Shown here: in pieces, positions 62,952 through 64,000 of the stretch
Layout of the letters: each line of letters begins with the position of its first letter
Position numbering within the stretch: the first letter of the stretch is position 1
NCBI GenBank assembly: GCA_011050615.1
Contig: DRFJ01000050.1
Coordinates: forward strand, 62,001-126,000
DNA: 64,000 bases
Direction of reading: 5' to 3'
Source: Bacteroidota bacterium
GTDB lineage: Bacteria > Bacteroidota > Bacteroidia > Bacteroidales > VadinHA17
Made by a program: the position numbers and the translations under genes
Notes under the pieces: model-generated
The model's database searches: none
The model's input: the letters and a program-made list of their open reading frames with translations, nothing else
Told to the model about the DNA's origin: nothing

Positions 62952-64000
62952 TTATTCATTGAACAGGTCAATCATAGTCCCGGCCATTGCCGCTACTCCT
63001 CCACGGAAAGTAGGATAAAAGTCGGGGCAGAAGGCAGCGTTGTGCAGGCCGGGCAGGGGAGTACCATTTTCAATATGATCAGCATATTTTTCATGCTGCA
63101 CGCCTCCCAGCCAGAAGAGGGCTATTGGCACCTGCTCCGCTGTACGGCCATACCTCCCAAAATCTTCCCCTACGGTATTCGGATTGACTTTATTTATGTT
63201 ATCTCTGCCGAGCATTTTCTCCATTGATAATACGGCCGTATTGACCAGTCCCGCGTCGTTTGCCACCGGCGGGGTAAGACCTTCCAGGGTAATAACTTCC
63301 GGCATTCTATTTTCAGGTAAGCCTGCAGACAGGGCGATGCCCCTGGTAATGCGTTTCAGGCCCTCAATGATCTGCTCATATATCTTATCCTCAAAGAAGC
63401 GTACCGTAAGCTGGAGGTCCACCCTGTCGGGGATGACATTATGCTTTGATCCGCCATGAATTGATCCTACGGTCACAACTGCGGGCTGGAAAGGTTCTAT
63501 CTCCCTGCTTACCAGTGTCTGGATGGCCATTACTATTCGCGAGGCCAGCACTACCGGATCTATGGTTGTGTGCGGCATGGCTCCATGGCCGCCATAACCG
63601 TATACGTGAATATCCACCGAGCTCACCCCCCCGAAAATGGGGCCGGGATAGTAACCAATGGAGCCTGCGGGTAATTCTGCATTAACATGGTAAGCCAGAG
63701 CATAGTCGGGTACGGGGAATTCACGGAAAAGACCGGCCTCAATAAGCCTGTTTGCCCCGGCACTGATTTCCTCAGCCTGCTGCGCAATGGCTATGATCGT
63801 TCCTGACCACTGCTGTTTTAATTGCACCAGTGTTTTCAATGTCCCCAGCCACACAGTCATATGCATATCATGTCCGCAGGCATGCATGGCAGGCACCATG
63901 TTTCCATCAGCATTCTCCTTTACCATCCTGCTGGCATATGGCAGGCCTGTTTCTTCCCTGATTGGAAGGGCGTCCATATCAGTACGAAGCATAATGACAG
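62952..64000 (-). CDS. M20-family amidohydrolase (partial, N-terminus off the window)
   Basis: The C-terminal 349 residues of a zinc-dependent amidohydrolase of the M20D type (hippurate hydrolase, IAA-amino acid hydrolase, carboxypeptidase). RTDMDALPI and HACGHDMHMTV hold metal ligands, QQAEEISAGA the catalytic Glu pair, and the dimerisation domain (GYGGHGAMPHTTIDPV) is complete. The frame runs off the right edge, so the first 60-80 residues, possibly with a signal peptide, are missing; an in-frame ATG at 63992 is internal (RTDMDALPI lies near residue 80 in whole proteins). It removes acyl groups from amino acids; the substrate cannot be told. Confidence 0.92.
   Translation of the reverse strand, partial: VIMLRTDMDALPIREETGLPYASRMVKENADGNMVPAMHACGHDMHMTVWLGTLKTLVQLKQQWSGTIIAIAQQAEEISAGANRLIEAGLFREFPVPDYALAYHVNAELPAGSIGYYPGPIFGGVSSVDIHVYGYGGHGAMPHTTIDPVVLASRIVMAIQTLVSREIEPFQPAVVTVGSIHGGSKHNVIPDRVDLQLTVRFFEDKIYEQIIEGLKRITRGIALSAGLPENRMPEVITLEGLTPPVANDAGLVNTAVLSMEKMLGRDNINKVNPNTVGEDFGRYGRTAEQVPIALFWLGGVQHEKYADHIENGTPLPGLHNAAFCPDFYPTFRGGVAAMAGTMIDLFNE

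Overview
The window reads as a chromosomal segment of a Bacteroidota bacterium, most likely an anaerobic or microaerobic member of the Bacteroidales/Marinilabiliales side. Evidence seen directly: a SusC/SusD pair, several promoters of the Bacteroidota type (TTTG, 19-21 bases, TAnnTTTG), weak Shine-Dalgarno sequences, and families typical of the phylum (DUF4290, DUF4492 before cydAB, DUF5683, DAHP synthase fused to chorismate mutase). It is mostly core genome. I see no CRISPR array, insertion sequence, integrase or prophage.

Layout. 1-6004: respiration and haem proteins (end of a membrane protein, a small c-type cytochrome, a collagen-like hexahaem lipoprotein on the minus strand, an FNR-like regulator with a matching FNR box at its own promoter, and a fused ResB-CcsA cytochrome c assembly protein). 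6005-6450: a decayed family 43 glycosidase relic, nested inverted repeats and tRNA-His. 6625-16134: a flippase, SusC/SusD, a class V PLP enzyme with a GNAT-fold partner, and ribosomal protein L31 type B. 16288-26558: housekeeping (lon, coaD, a broken thioredoxin-like gene, Nudix, pyrE, birA, rsfS, ftsH, cdsA, psd). 26588-30898: oxygen handling (flavodiiron protein, DUF4492, cydAB). 30906-35331: shikimate and phospholipid genes and a glutaminyl cyclase. 35541-42538: parAB, DUF5683, a LysM lytic transglycosylase, and an unusual SGNH-MBOAT fusion. 42545-52179 (minus strand): hydF-aspA, an unknown outer-membrane-type protein, an NtrC-like regulator without HTH, an ABC exporter, dnaJ-grpE. 52337-58876: an ECF sigma factor with a membrane partner, OsmC, RidA, murA (with Asp in place of the catalytic Cys), DUF4290, M1 aminopeptidase, DUF3052-like protein. 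58951-62859: thiamine uptake (promoter, TPP riboswitch, TonB-dependent receptor, PnuT, thiamine pyrophosphokinase). The window ends inside an M20 amidohydrolase.

Together the genes suggest a fermenting or anaerobically respiring cell that makes [FeFe]-hydrogenase (hydF) and protects itself from oxygen with cytochrome bd and a flavodiiron protein, with an FNR-like switch over cytochrome c assembly. No single locus looks like an unmistakably new system. The best leads are the collagen-like multihaem lipoprotein beside the FNR-like switch, the SGNH-MBOAT fusion, the PLP enzyme/GNAT pair, and the two decayed genes. All names rest on motif recognition by eye; no database search was run.
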